From Halomonas sp. MCCC 1A13316 (GTDB taxonomy: Bacteria > Pseudomonadota > Gammaproteobacteria > Pseudomonadales > Halomonadaceae): DNA of 64,000 nucleotides. The translations under genes and the position numbers were made by a program. The notes under the pieces are model-generated. The model ran no database searches and was not told the DNA's origin. It saw only the letters and a list, made by a program, of their open reading frames with translations. The stretch is taken from positions 1,860,001 to 1,924,000 of the forward strand of contig NZ_CP053382.1 of NCBI RefSeq assembly GCF_014931605.1, in the 5' to 3' direction. This document shows positions 1 through 8,541 of the stretch, one piece after another; position 1 is the first letter of the stretch, and each line of letters starts with the position of its first letter.

Positions 1-1
1 C

Positions 2-265
2 CATACTTACCCTCACATGCCGACGTTCGGGCTGCCTTGCCCAACTACACTGTACACTTTGGGGGTATTGGCGTTCCTGGTTCCACCCTATCCGCGCTGG
101 CCCCTCCTGGTACCGGTCATTTGGAGCGCCATCGGAGCCCAGGCCGCCTTCTTTCTAGGAGTGGGGCAGGATCTCTCCCTCATTGGAGCAGGGCTGATGG
201 GCGTGTACCTGATGATGCGTAGTGGCATGCCGCACCACGAGACGGCGAAGCCTCATGGTGACTGA
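2..265 (+). CDS. DUF6064 family membrane protein, C-terminal part
   Basis: This is the last 87 codons of a gene that begins before the window; the frame is open from base 2. The residues CPTTLYTLGVL, then PRWPLLVPVIWSAIGAQAAF, then GVGQDLSLIGAGLMGV match the C-terminal transmembrane pattern I know from DUF6064 proteins. These are small integral membrane proteins of unknown function. Two hydrophobic helices are visible. The ATG at 17 is probably internal, because the preceding codons read HTYPH and continue the family pattern. No function is assigned. Confidence 0.6.
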   Translation, partial: HTYPHMPTFGLPCPTTLYTLGVLAFLVPPYPRWPLLVPVIWSAIGAQAAFFLGVGQDLSLIGAGLMGVYLMMRSGMPHHETAKPHGD

Positions 266-391
266 CATGCCGTTCCCTGACGGAACAAGGTGGTTATCGT
301 GCAGAATTTTTGCGTCCTTCTGCCGCCTGGCCCGTCTCCTGTTGTGAAAGCCTCGCAAGGAGCGAGGAACCCTTTTCATGAGGAACACGCC

Positions 392-1024
392 ATGCAGCAG
401 AAGATAAGAACAGCCGTGTCGTCGGAAATGAGCCCCACGCCCTCCGATATCGACATCGAACTGTTGGCCCTCGACCTTACGAGCTGTACGCGATGCGCCG
501 GTACCCTTGAGAATATTGAAAAAGCTATCGAGATCGTGCGCCCCGCGGCCGAGGCGGTCGGAACCAGGCTGAACGTCACCAGGATAATCATCGATTCAGA
601 AGCACAGGCTGCTCGGCACCGGTTTATTTCCTCGCCTACCGTTCGGGTAAACGGCATCGACCTGGCATTCGAAACTCGGGAGAGCCGCTGCGACTCCTGT
701 ACGACACTCAGCGGGTCGGATGAGGGCACGAGTTGCCGAATATGGCACTACCGTGGCGAGGAATACACCGAAGCCCCCGTTGGGTTGGTGGTCGAATCGC
801 TGCTCCGTGTCTTGGCGGGTCAGCGTTCCACAGAGACGGCACCGGTTGCGTATGAGGGGGTGCCGGACAACCTACGGCGCTTCTTCGCCGGTAAGGCGGC
901 CGGGCAGGGCAGTGCATCGCAGCCGCGCTGCGACGAAAGCGAGCAGTCCACTTGCTGCCAGCCACAGGCCAAGGCCGAATGCTGTGGCCCATCCGTGGAA
1001 GAGAATTCATGCGGGTGTCGGTAA
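392..1024 (+). CDS. DUF2703 domain protein, cysteine-rich
   Basis: A 210-residue protein. The DUF2703 region (about residues 20-155) is seen in LTSCTRCAGTLENIEKAIEI, a thioredoxin-like CxxC near the N-terminus, in SSPTVRVNGIDLAFE and in CDSCTTLSG. The last 35 residues are rich in cysteine (CCQP, AECCGP, CGCR), which suggests metal or metalloid binding. The open frame reaches up to 290, but ATG 392 is preferred because AGGA lies just upstream. Its 3' end overlaps the sigZ start by 16 bases, so the two are almost certainly co-transcribed. DUF2703 beside sigZ is a known arrangement. A redox or metalloid-sensing partner role is inferred only. Confidence 0.7.
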   Translation: MQQKIRTAVSSEMSPTPSDIDIELLALDLTSCTRCAGTLENIEKAIEIVRPAAEAVGTRLNVTRIIIDSEAQAARHRFISSPTVRVNGIDLAFETRESRCDSCTTLSGSDEGTSCRIWHYRGEEYTEAPVGLVVESLLRVLAGQRSTETAPVAYEGVPDNLRRFFAGKAAGQGSASQPRCDESEQSTCCQPQAKAECCGPSVEENSCGCR

Positions 1025-1572
1025 ACGACGAACAAGACCAGCGCCTGCTGTGGCAGGCGTTTCGTACCGAACTCCTGCGCTTCGTGAGCAAGCGAGTGGC
1101 GGACGAAAGCGTGGCGGAGGATATCGTGCACGACGTCCTCATCAAGGCGTTCTCCCACCGCGATGAGCTGAGGGACGGCTCCCGGCTGCGCGCATGGCTC
1201 TACCAGATCACCCGCAATGCACTGGCGGATCACTATCGGGCGCACAGGCCGCTCGAACCGCTGCCGGCGGAGCTGGAGGAGCAGGCGGAGGCAGATGAGC
1301 GAGCGGAAGCGGAGCTGGCCCTGTGCCTGCGCCCGCTAATGGGCAAGCTGCCGGAAAAGTACCGGGAAGCGCTGCTCACCACCACGGAGACCGGCCTGAC
1401 TCAGAAGCAGTATGCATCGCAAAAGGGGCTGTCGATCTCAGCGGCCAAGTCCCGTGTACAGCGCGGCCGCAGCTTGCTGCGCGAAGCGCTGTTGCACTGT
1501 TGCCGGGTCGAAATGAACCAGCGAGGAGAGGTGTTGAACTACGACCTTAATGATAAGTGCCAATGTCACTAG
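1009..1572 (+). CDS. sigZ: ECF-type RNA polymerase sigma factor SigZ
   Basis: A 187-residue sigma-70 family factor. Region 2 is seen in LLRFVSKRVADESVAEDIVHD and RLRAWLYQITRNALADHYR (about residues 15-75). Region 4 is seen in LPEKYREALLTTTETGLTQKQYA and GLSISAAKSRVQRGRSLLRE (about 108-160). The C-terminus ends with CC and CQCH, like other SigZ proteins. ATG 1009 has GGAAGAG upstream and overlaps the DUF2703 gene, so translation is probably coupled. No anti-sigma factor lies alongside; the cysteine-rich DUF2703 partner could serve in sensing, which is speculation. Confidence 0.82.
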   Translation: MRVSVNDEQDQRLLWQAFRTELLRFVSKRVADESVAEDIVHDVLIKAFSHRDELRDGSRLRAWLYQITRNALADHYRAHRPLEPLPAELEEQAEADERAEAELALCLRPLMGKLPEKYREALLTTTETGLTQKQYASQKGLSISAAKSRVQRGRSLLREALLHCCRVEMNQRGEVLNYDLNDKCQCH

Positions 1573-1635
1573 CACAAGGCACGTTATTCTCCGGAAAGTT
1601 CTATTCCCCCTGAAAAAACCACGGACCAATCTCTC

Positions 1636-1650
1636 ATAGCCAACCCCTAT
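1636..1650 (+). promoter_or_regulatory. OxyR-like motif upstream of katG
   Basis: ATAG, seven bases, CTAT: this fits the ATAG-N7-CTAT half of an OxyR site. It lies about 150 bases before the katG start in the sigZ-katG gap (1573-1798). Only one of the two repeats of a full tetramer site is seen, so this is tentative. Confidence 0.35.
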
Positions 1651-1798
1651 CGAGGCGAAAGCCAGCCAACTCCTTGACGGCTTCGGTCCTGAATCCTTCA
1701 CTGATATCTGACGGCTTATAGGTACGACAAAAAATGAGGCGATGCGGCGTTACCGTCTCAAATGCCCTGTAGGCCACCATCCAGTCGAGGAGAAGACC

Positions 1799-3997
1799 GT
1801 GTCTGAACAAAAGTCTACACGCCGGGAGTGGGGGGCACGCACCACGCCCAGTTTGCAGGGCAACGAACACTGGTGGCCCGACCAGCTCAACCTCAACGTA
1901 TTGCACCAGAAGCACCCCGACGCCAGCCCGTTCGGTGCCGACTTCAGCTATGCCGAGGCGTTCTCGCAGCTAAACGTCGATGAGCTCTGCGCCGATCTCG
2001 ATGCGCTGATGACCGACTCGCAGGAGTGGTGGCCCGCCGACTGGGGCCACTACGGCCCGTTCTTCATTCGCATGTCGTGGCACGCGGCGGGCACCTACCG
2101 CGCGCTCGACGGCCGCGGTGGCGGCGGCACCGGCGCCCAGCGCTTCGCGCCGCTCAACAGCTGGCCCGACAACGGCAACCTGGACAAGGCCCGCCGGCTG
2201 CTGTGGCCGATCAAGCAGAAGTACGGCGAGAAGATCTCCTGGGCCGATCTGCTGGTCCTCGCTGGCAACCGTGCGCTGGAGACCATGGGCTTTCGCACCT
2301 TCGGCTTCGGCTTCGGCCGCGCCGATATCTGGGCACCCGAGGATGACATTTACTGGGGCCCCGAGACCGAGTGGCTCGCCACGGGCGACGAACGCTATAC
2401 CGGCACCTGGGAAGACGGCAGCCGCGTGCTCGACAACCCGCTCGCCGCGGTGCAGATGGGGCTGATCTACGTCAATCCGGAAGGCCCCAACGGCATACCC
2501 GACGCGATGAAGTCCGCTCAGGACGTACGCGAGACATTCGCCCGCATGGGCATGAACGACCGCGAGACCGTCGCGCTGACCGTGGGAGGTCACACCTTCG
2601 GCAAGATGCACGGCAACGGGCCGGCCGACGCCGTGGGCGACGCGCCCGAAGCCGCGAAGATCCACCAGCAGGGCATCGGCTGGGCCAACAAGCACGAGAC
2701 CGGCCTCGGCGAGTACACCGTGACCTCGGGCCTCGAAGGCGCCTGGACTCCGACGCCGACCAAGTGGGACAACTCCTACCTCAACACCATCTTCGCCCAC
2801 CAGTGGGAGGTGAAGAAGTCGCCCGCCGGCGCCAACCAGTGGCAGCCGGTCGAGGTCAAGGAGGGCTACTGGGTGCCCGACGCCCACGTCGAAGGCAAGA
2901 AGAACCCGCCGGTGATGAACACCGCCGACATGGCGATGATCACCGACCCCCTCTACCTCGAGATCGCCAACGAGTTTCACCAGAACCCGGACGTGCTCGC
3001 CGACGAGTTCGCCCGTGCCTGGTACAAGCTGCTGCATCGTGACATGGGCCCGCGCGACCGCTACCTCGGCCCGCAGGTGCCAAGCGAAGTACTCGTGTGG
3101 CAGGACCCGGTACCCGAGCACCAAGGGCCGCTGGTCAACGACCAGCAGATTGCCACGCTAAAGCAGCAGATCGCCGACTCCGGCCTCACCGCCATGCAGC
3201 TGGTGGGCACCGCCTGGGCCTCGGCCAGTACCTACCGCCAGACCGACCACCGCGGCGGCGCCAACGGCGCGCGCATCCGTCTCGAGCCGCAAACCGGCTG
3301 GGACATCAACCTGCGCTCCGGCGTATTCGACGTGATCGACCGGCTCGAGCAGATCAAGAATGACTCGGACGCCAACATCTCGCTGGCGGACATGATCGTG
3401 CTGGGCGGTAGCGTCGGGGTCGAGATGGCGGCCAAGGCGGCCGGGCACAACGTCACCGTGCCGTTCACCCCGGGCCGTACCGACGCCACCCAGGAGATGA
3501 CCGAGGTGGATACGACCGCCTACCTGGAGCCGAGGCACGACGCCTTCCGCAACTACATGCAGCCCCAGGTGACCTCCATCCCGGCCGAGCACCTCATGGT
3601 CGACCGCGCCTTCATGCTCAACCTCAGCGTACCGCAGATGACCGCGCTGCTAGGCGGCATGCGCGCCATCGGCGTCAACGTGGGTGACAGCAACGACGGC
3701 ATCCTCACCGACCGCCCCGGCCATCTGACCAACGACTTCTTCGTCAACCTCGTCGACATGGGCACCGTGTGGGAGCCCCTCGACGACAGCGAAGAGCGCT
3801 TCGAAGGTCGCAACCGCAAGACGGGCGAGAAGAAGTGGACCGCCACCCGCGTCGACCTCGTGTACGGCTCCAACTCCCAGCTACGCGCCATCGCCGAGGA
3901 GTACGCCGCCAACGGCGGTGAAGAGCGCATGGTCGACCGCTTCGTCAAAGGCTGGGTCAAGGTCATGGAGAACGACCGCTTCGACCTGCACCGCTGA
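1799..3997 (+). CDS. katG: Catalase-peroxidase KatG
   Basis: A 732-residue bifunctional haem enzyme that breaks down H2O2 by catalase and peroxidase reactions. The length is normal for bacterial KatG, with two tandem peroxidase-like domains. The distal haem motif [10 protein letters not shown] (about residues 92-101) carries the catalytic Arg/Trp/His. [12 protein letters not shown] and RMGMNDRET supply the Tyr and Met of the family's Met-Tyr-Trp crosslink. TVGGHTFGK (about 260-268) carries the proximal haem ligand His. The frame opens at 1742, but GTG 1799 has AGGAG immediately upstream and gives the usual N-terminus ([10 protein letters not shown]). It stands alone, with a terminator behind it and a possible OxyR site in front. 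Confidence 0.96.
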   Translation: MSEQKSTRREWGARTTPSLQGNEHWWPDQLNLNVLHQKHPDASPFGADFSYAEAFSQLNVDELCADLDALMTDSQEWWPADWGHYGPFFIRMSWHAAGTYRALDGRGGGGTGAQRFAPLNSWPDNGNLDKARRLLWPIKQKYGEKISWADLLVLAGNRALETMGFRTFGFGFGRADIWAPEDDIYWGPETEWLATGDERYTGTWEDGSRVLDNPLAAVQMGLIYVNPEGPNGIPDAMKSAQDVRETFARMGMNDRETVALTVGGHTFGKMHGNGPADAVGDAPEAAKIHQQGIGWANKHETGLGEYTVTSGLEGAWTPTPTKWDNSYLNTIFAHQWEVKKSPAGANQWQPVEVKEGYWVPDAHVEGKKNPPVMNTADMAMITDPLYLEIANEFHQNPDVLADEFARAWYKLLHRDMGPRDRYLGPQVPSEVLVWQDPVPEHQGPLVNDQQIATLKQQIADSGLTAMQLVGTAWASASTYRQTDHRGGANGARIRLEPQTGWDINLRSGVFDVIDRLEQIKNDSDANISLADMIVLGGSVGVEMAAKAAGHNVTVPFTPGRTDATQEMTEVDTTAYLEPRHDAFRNYMQPQVTSIPAEHLMVDRAFMLNLSVPQMTALLGGMRAIGVNVGDSNDGILTDRPGHLTNDFFVNLVDMGTVWEPLDDSEERFEGRNRKTGEKKWTATRVDLVYGSNSQLRAIAEEYAANGGEERMVDRFVKGWVKVMENDRFDLHR

Positions 3998-4042
3998 ACG
4001 ACAGGTCCGCAGCAGTAACGCGGACCTGGCTCAAAAAACCGA

Positions 4043-4076
4043 CCCCGAAGGTGGTAATCCCGCCTTCGGGGTTCTT
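4043..4076 (+). terminator. Rho-independent terminator of katG
   Basis: A 9-bp perfect stem CCCCGAAGG/CCTTCGGGG (4043-4051 with 4063-4071) is followed by TTCTT, 45 bases after the katG stop. The rest of the gap up to 4369 holds only the palindrome noted at 4192. Confidence 0.8.
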
Positions 4077-4191
4077 AATTCCACCTAATGCTTTCGTTGG
4101 CGTTGCCCTCAACGTTTCTGTTGGTTACGGTACGTAAAAAGCCGCAGTAGACGGCTAGATAATCAGGAATACGCAGGGACTGCCGAACTAA

Positions 4192-4212
4192 GGATGATGC
4201 TCATTATCATCC
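4192..4212. promoter_or_regulatory. Inverted repeat, Fur-box-like
   Basis: GGATGAT and ATCATCC flank a 7-base spacer, making a perfect 7-bp inverted repeat. The 19-base core matches the classical Fur box at roughly 12 positions. It lies 158 bases before the cold-shock/DUF1294 gene. Regulatory use is a guess. Confidence 0.25.
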
Positions 4213-4369
4213 ATTCTGCCAGCAGGGGCGGTAGCGTGCCCCGATTCCCCAACTTCCCCGCAAGAAGAAATCAGTCCTATTTACATTCTTCAGCAACCTA
4301 TTGGATTCAAAACCGATTCGATTGCGCATGGTATTCTCTGACAATTGTTTGATTCAGAAGAGATAACCC

Positions 4370-4987
4370 ATGCGCCATGAAGGCAATCTCACCGAGTGGA
4401 ACGACGAAAAGGGCTTCGGCTTCATCACGCCAGCTACAGGCGGCCCTCGCGTGTTCGTCCATATCAGCGCCTTTCCCCGCAGTGGGCGCCGCCCAACGGT
4501 CAATGAGCCGATTACCTATCACCTGACGCAAGACAGCCAGAACAGACCGAAAGCCCAGAAGGTGGGCTACCTGAAAGCGGCGCGTCACGCATCCCCACGC
4601 TCCAGAGGGCTGATGTTGGCATGCGCCATAGTCGCTGCGTTCTTCGCACTCCTGGCAGCCCTGAGCGCTCTAGGGCACGTACCAATGCCGCTGGCAGCGG
4701 CATACGCGCTGCTGAGCATGATCACATTCGCCATGTACGGCATCGACAAAGCCGCAGCAGGGAAGGGCAGAAGGCGCACACCAGAAACCACGCTGCTCTT
4801 CGTCGGCTTGATCGGTGGCTGGCCCGGTGCACTGATAGCGCAGCGAATGTTTCGGCACAAAACCAGGAAGCAGACGTTTCAGGCGGTTTTTTGGTGCGGG
4901 GTGGTGGTGAATTGTGGGGTGGTTGGGTGGTTGAACTACTCAGGTGAGGTTGCGAGCGTTTGGGCTGGTTTGGGGTTCGGTGAATAG
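4370..4987 (+). CDS. Cold-shock domain / DUF1294 membrane protein
   Basis: A 205-residue two-part protein. The N-terminal part (about 1-65) is a cold-shock OB-fold with the RNA-binding motifs KGFGFI and VFVHIS. The C-terminal part (about 80-200) is DUF1294, with hydrophobic helices around MLACAIVAAFFALLAALSAL, ITFAMYGIDKAAA, a central RRRTPETTLLFVGLIGGWPG and the basic RHKTRKQTF before the last helix. This fusion is a known architecture in gammaproteobacteria. It probably sits in the inner membrane with the nucleic-acid-binding domain in the cytoplasm. Its role is unknown. The start has a plausible GAAGAGA upstream. Confidence 0.85.
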   Translation: MRHEGNLTEWNDEKGFGFITPATGGPRVFVHISAFPRSGRRPTVNEPITYHLTQDSQNRPKAQKVGYLKAARHASPRSRGLMLACAIVAAFFALLAALSALGHVPMPLAAAYALLSMITFAMYGIDKAAAGKGRRRTPETTLLFVGLIGGWPGALIAQRMFRHKTRKQTFQAVFWCGVVVNCGVVGWLNYSGEVASVWAGLGFGE

Positions 4988-5064
4988 TGATTAGGGCTGT
5001 GGCGCGTCATGCATTCAGCTGCCTTCCTATCTATTAGTCGATACGCATACAGTATATTGGTTCC

Positions 5065-5325
5065 ATGCCCAAGGGGCTGATGCGGGTGCGTCACTACGGC
5101 TTTCTGGCCAATCACTGCCGGCGACGACGCCTGGCACAGATCCGCCAAGCGCTGGCGGTGACTGAGACGGCACCGGATACCAATATGGCCGCTAACGACA
5201 AGGAGCCGACCTACACCTGCCCGCATTGTCGGCGACCGACGCTGCGAGTCATCGGGGCGCTTACGCCCCAGCGACCCATCCTCGGCCGGTCACCCAACCA
5301 CAGGGGACAACGCTATCGAGCATGA
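5065..5325 (+). pseudogene. IS91-family transposase, C-terminal remnant
   Basis: The residues PKGLMRVRHYGFLANHCRRR, then LAQIRQAL, then CPHCRRPTLRV match the C-terminal end of IS91-type (HUH/Y2) transposases, including the terminal CxxC zinc motif. The catalytic tyrosine part is missing and no IS91 N-terminus lies upstream, so this is a fragment. It sits at the left edge of the attC array. The 274 bases between it and the first attC (5326-5599) show no gene. IS91 and ISCR elements often accompany integron material, so the position is suggestive. Confidence 0.7.
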
Positions 5326-5599
5326 GGTAACGCCAGACACATAACGGAGTTGGCCAGACAACGGACTCGACGATCCGGCCCGCTGGCGGGTCGTGGCGGC
5401 ACGCGTCCTGGTAATGGCTTTTGGCCAGTCGGCGCGTTACGTTGGGATGAGCTGGGTCAGGAAAGACGGGCAAAATGATCACGAACACGGTTCACACACG
5501 TCACCAGGGCACTGCGCCCGAGCGATCTCTCTGCCCAGACAACGCAGCGGTCAATACAATACCCTATAGAAGCGGCGCAGCAGCTTGACGGGCGGCTTA

Positions 5600-5658
5600 G
5601 TCCAACAGGCATTTATTCGCCATGCTGCGCACGGCGAATAAATGCTGAACGGTTGGGC
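5600..5658 (+). repeat. attC site 0
   Basis: Boxes GTCCAAC (5600-5606) and GTTGGGC (5652-5658) enclose a perfect 13-bp stem, GCATTTATTCGCC with GGCGAATAAATGC, and an 11-base loop. It is the left boundary of the first complete cassette. Confidence 0.75.
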
Positions 5659-5687
5659 ATCGGAAGAACTTACAGCGAGGCGATAGT

Positions 5688-6122
5688 TTGCAGTACACGA
5701 AGAACCAGATTCGCGAGCGTCGGATGCTTCGGCTAGCCCAGTTAATCCACGATCACTGGGAAGAAGGCTCCGGAATGGACACCCGGCTCTTCGAAGTGCC
5801 GCTGTTGCATGACTCCCTGGTCCTTAAGGGGCGATCGATCGCCGGCGTAAAGTACCGTGAGCATGTTGTCCCTCGGGCTCTTCTCCGTGACGAGTGCCTG
5901 AAAATGTTTGATGCTGGGGCGACGGTAGTGGATGTTAAGGAGTGCCTGCTTCAGTACCTATGGATCGTGCACATCACCGAGGAGGAAGCCGCGCGCCTCA
6001 ACCTTTCGCACAAGGTCACGATGCCGGGCGGGTGGGTGTTCGGCGAGGGAAATCCCTTTGCACGGCTGGCCGCTGTTGGTATTGAACTGGAGCCTAACCA
6101 GGCGCTGGAGCCGACGGGCTAA
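5688..6122 (+). CDS. Cassette-encoded hypothetical protein
   Basis: A 144-residue soluble protein of unrecognised family. It starts with TTG 5688, with GCGAGG at a good distance; ATG 5724 is an alternative. It has a basic N-terminus (KNQIRERRMLRL), no membrane segment, and ends NQALEPTG. That tail is typical of cassette proteins because the last codons are read from the attC itself: the TAA at 6120 lies inside attC 1. It is the only gene of the cassette between 5653 and 6144. The gene is probably transcribed from a promoter upstream in the array. No function is assigned. Confidence 0.65.
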   Translation: MQYTKNQIRERRMLRLAQLIHDHWEEGSGMDTRLFEVPLLHDSLVLKGRSIAGVKYREHVVPRALLRDECLKMFDAGATVVDVKECLLQYLWIVHITEEEAARLNLSHKVTMPGGWVFGEGNPFARLAAVGIELEPNQALEPTG

Positions 6123-6150
6123 CGCCTGCAGCTCAGCTTCGTCGTTATAC
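6092..6150 (+). repeat. attC site 1
   Basis: Boxes GCCTAAC (6092-6098) and GTTATAC (6144-6150). The arms include GCTGGAGC against GCTCAGC, with one extra base on the left arm, as expected for the unpaired base that integrases read. The stop codon of the upstream cassette gene lies inside. Confidence 0.75.
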
Positions 6151-6195
6151 AGGCCATACCTGAGACTAGGGTGCAAGAGAGTATAGGGGATCAAA

Positions 6196-6819
6196 GTGAG
6201 TTTGAATGACATACTGACAATAGTAGCCATATTGCTTGCACCCATAGCAGCGGTTCAGGTCCAGAAATGGCTTGAAGTATTCAGGGAACAGCGAGGAAGA
6301 AGGCTGAATGTGTTTAAGACATTGATGGCGACCAGGGCCGCCAATGTTTCTCCTGAGCATGTCCAAGCACTAAATATGATCGACCTAGAGTTTCAGGGAA
6401 AACGCTACAAGCCAATCACAGATACTTGGAAGGCATACCTAGATCATCTTGCAAGCTATCCAAAGGATGGCGGGGAGACCTTGCAGCAGCAGTGGGGAGA
6501 AAAGCGTGTCGACCGGCTTGTGAGTCTTCTCATGGAAATGGGTAAGTCGCTCGGTTACGAATTTGATGAGGTTCATGTAAAGAAAGGTGTCTACGCGCCG
6601 GAAGCCCATGGGCAGATAGAGAACGAAAATCTATTGATTCGCCGTGGATTGATTCGGCTGCTATACGGGGATTCTGCCGTGAAGATGGACGTCGAGAGTC
6701 TCCCAGTAAGTGAAGATGAGGCTTCAGAGCAGAAATTAATACGCAAGGCTTTGTTGGACGTTTTGTCAGGGAAAGAGGCAATAAGCGTCCGTTCTGAGCA
6801 TGCCGAACCTAAGGACTGA
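6196..6819 (+). CDS. DUF6680-like protein with N-terminal membrane anchor
   Basis: A 207-residue protein with a GTG start at 6196 and AGGGG upstream. It has one N-terminal hydrophobic helix (DILTIVAILLAPIAAVQVQKW), then a basic stretch REQRGRRLNVFKTLMATRAA and SPEHVQALNMIDLEF. This pattern is one I associate with DUF6680 proteins (function unknown, often annotated on accessory DNA). The C-terminal half is predicted helical and charged. It fills the cassette between attC 1 and attC 2. Membrane association is inferred from the single helix. A defence or stress role would be guesswork. Confidence 0.65.
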   Translation: MSLNDILTIVAILLAPIAAVQVQKWLEVFREQRGRRLNVFKTLMATRAANVSPEHVQALNMIDLEFQGKRYKPITDTWKAYLDHLASYPKDGGETLQQQWGEKRVDRLVSLLMEMGKSLGYEFDEVHVKKGVYAPEAHGQIENENLLIRRGLIRLLYGDSAVKMDVESLPVSEDEASEQKLIRKALLDVLSGKEAISVRSEHAEPKD

Positions 6820-6822
6820 AGT

Positions 6823-6882
6823 GTATAACCATGCCATCCAGTTGACGATCCTGCGTCGCGCAACTGATGGCCGGCGTTATAA
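6823..6882 (+). repeat. attC site 2
   Basis: Box pair GTATAAC (6823-6829) and GTTATAA (6876-6882). The inner stem pairs GCCATCCAGTTG with CAACTGATGGC, leaving a single unpaired C, the textbook extrahelical base. A short central CGA/TCG stem closes the loop. This is one of the clearest attC sites in the window. Confidence 0.85.
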
Positions 6883-6906
6883 GGTGAGTTCAGCAGTCGA
6901 GATTTT

Positions 6907-7635
6907 ATGAAAAATACTGAAAATTTTAAGATTTTTTGGTGGTTTGTTCTTGTTTTGGCTATAGGGGGTTTCCTTTTTGGTCGGCAAGAAGATCTGATCA
7001 ATGGTGAACCAACATATTTCGATTCGATTGTGTTTGTAATCTGGATTGGAATCTGTCTTGCGCCAATATTTCAGGAAATGGATTTGTTCGGTGTTAAGTT
7101 GAAGCAAGATATACAAGATCTGAAAAAGGATATGAATCATCAGCTTGCAATCCTAAAAACAGAAATAACTTCCTCAATTGAGGTTTCTTCAGCAAATAGC
7201 AATCAAATCTATGTCAATACAAACTCAGAGCCCCCCAAAGATTCGGAGATACCAGGCCTGACCGCGCAGATACAAGCGGCAATGGAAAAAATGGGTATAA
7301 AGTCAGAAGATACTGAAAATCTGAGAGAAAAGTATTCCGGCTCTATCGAGACGGAAATGTTTGAATTCAGACTGGCGTTCGAAAAATTGTTACGTAGGTA
7401 CTCCGTTGCACTAGGCATGGATGCCAGGCGGGTCTCTGTAGGGAAAATGCTATACACATTAAGACAGGTTGAAGGTATTCCGAAAGACATTGTTGTGGGT
7501 GTTCAAGAAGTTATATCAATTTGTAACTATGCAGTACATGGCGAGGACGTCACACCTGATCAAGTCTATTTCGTAAGGAAGTCAGCGCCCGGTCTATTAA
7601 AGGCGCTGGAAGCAAGCCTTAAAAATTCCTTATAA
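6907..7635 (+). CDS. Two-helix membrane protein with coiled coil and DUF4145-like tail
   Basis: A 242-residue protein. Two N-terminal transmembrane helices (FWWFVLVLAIGGFLFG and SIVFVIWIGICLAPIF) are followed by a heptad-rich coiled coil (about residues 60-90, LKQDIQDLKKDMNHQLAILK). A linker leads to a C-terminal helical domain with MFEFRLAFEKLLRRYS and ICNYAVHGEDVTPDQVYFV, which resembles DUF4145-type domains seen in defence genes. The base composition is clearly more AT-rich than the surroundings, a sign of transfer. The TAA at 7633 lies in the first box of attC 3. The family is not firmly recognised. Confidence 0.6.
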   Translation: MKNTENFKIFWWFVLVLAIGGFLFGRQEDLINGEPTYFDSIVFVIWIGICLAPIFQEMDLFGVKLKQDIQDLKKDMNHQLAILKTEITSSIEVSSANSNQIYVNTNSEPPKDSEIPGLTAQIQAAMEKMGIKSEDTENLREKYSGSIETEMFEFRLAFEKLLRRYSVALGMDARRVSVGKMLYTLRQVEGIPKDIVVGVQEVISICNYAVHGEDVTPDQVYFVRKSAPGLLKALEASLKNSL

Positions 7636-7700
7636 CAAGTGGCTTTTGTCGGACGCGCCTGCGCTGGCGCTCCGGTGCGCCGCAAAGCCAAGCGTTAAGA
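7630..7700 (+). repeat. attC site 3
   Basis: Boxes TTATAAC (7630-7636) and GTTAAGA (7694-7700). The 71-base site has the outer pairing GGCTTTTG/CAAAGCC with one extra T, and a GC-rich inner hairpin GGCGC-TCCG-GTGCGCC. It has the classic shape of an integron cassette recombination site. Confidence 0.85.
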
Positions 7701-7714
7701 AGACGGAGACGACC

Positions 7715-8530
7715 ATTTTTACATGTTTGCAACTAGCGGAGATTTCGGAGCCTGATTGGTCGGTTAGCTGGGATGCCGAGCAGATAGTAAAACTCTATAG
7801 AGTTATGGAGGGGGCCATGGTTGAGCACCTACCGGTGCTGAATCAGGCTGCCTTGGACTCGGACTGGGGCCCAGCGTATCTCTCAACAGTTCCAGCTTCT
7901 CTATACGGCGATGTCAGTTCCGGACGACATGCTTTCGCCGTGGAAGGGCTGAACTGGGGTATTCGCCTTACGGAACCGCAAGTCACTTCTGCGTTAGTTA
8001 ACTTTCTGTCACCAACAGTGTTCACCGATGCTGGACCGCGGAGGTGCGCAGCTCTGGTGCGTGCGCTTTATCGTGCTGCTTGTCGCATGGATGAGCGGCT
8101 GAGACTTGATCCCTTGCTCGCGACGCCGGGTACTCTGGAAGTCGCAGCCGAGCGGCGCACCGGGGACCGCCGAATCGACATTGCTATCGAATGGTTCGAA
8201 GGGCCGACTACTGACAAAACAAGCCGGCGTTTATTACTGATCGAGTGCAAGTTCGATCACCACATAACAAGCCAGCAACTCCCTGCCTATCGCCAGTACG
8301 CCCAGCGGCAGACCACTGAGGGGGGGTACGCTCTCTTTCTTCTGTTAGACCGACTCACATCACGCACCACGAGGTCTATTGCGCGCAACAAGGACTGGCA
8401 GCCGGTGACTTGGTTAGCAGTGCTCCGATATTTGGAGCAAGAGTTGATTCAGGAGCCTGATGAGGGGGTAGAAGAGTTTGCCTGCCTCCGGCGCACGATA
8501 TGGAATATGGCAAGAAGTCGACCATTTTAG
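7715..8530 (+). CDS. PD-(D/E)XK nuclease-fold protein
   Basis: About 271 residues. The fold is suggested by a core GDRRIDIAIEW, then RRLLLIECKFDHHITSQQL, then AYRQYA: D, then E-C-K, then a helical Q-rich segment, as in PDDEXK_4-like proteins. The open frame reaches back to a TTG at 7646, but that lies inside attC 3 and would not travel with the cassette. ATT 7715 (GGAG upstream) is used here and ATG 7805 is the conservative alternative. A second gene follows after 11 bases, so the two form a unit. A restriction or phage-defence role is inferred from fold and context only. Confidence 0.6.
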   Translation: MFTCLQLAEISEPDWSVSWDAEQIVKLYRVMEGAMVEHLPVLNQAALDSDWGPAYLSTVPASLYGDVSSGRHAFAVEGLNWGIRLTEPQVTSALVNFLSPTVFTDAGPRRCAALVRALYRAACRMDERLRLDPLLATPGTLEVAAERRTGDRRIDIAIEWFEGPTTDKTSRRLLLIECKFDHHITSQQLPAYRQYAQRQTTEGGYALFLLLDRLTSRTTRSIARNKDWQPVTWLAVLRYLEQELIQEPDEGVEEFACLRRTIWNMARSRPF

Positions 8531-8541
8531 TAAGGGGGAAC

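Noticed and set aside
1970..3124. 384-codon minus-strand frame
   Set aside because: Mirror of katG; no ribosome site and no recognisable family.
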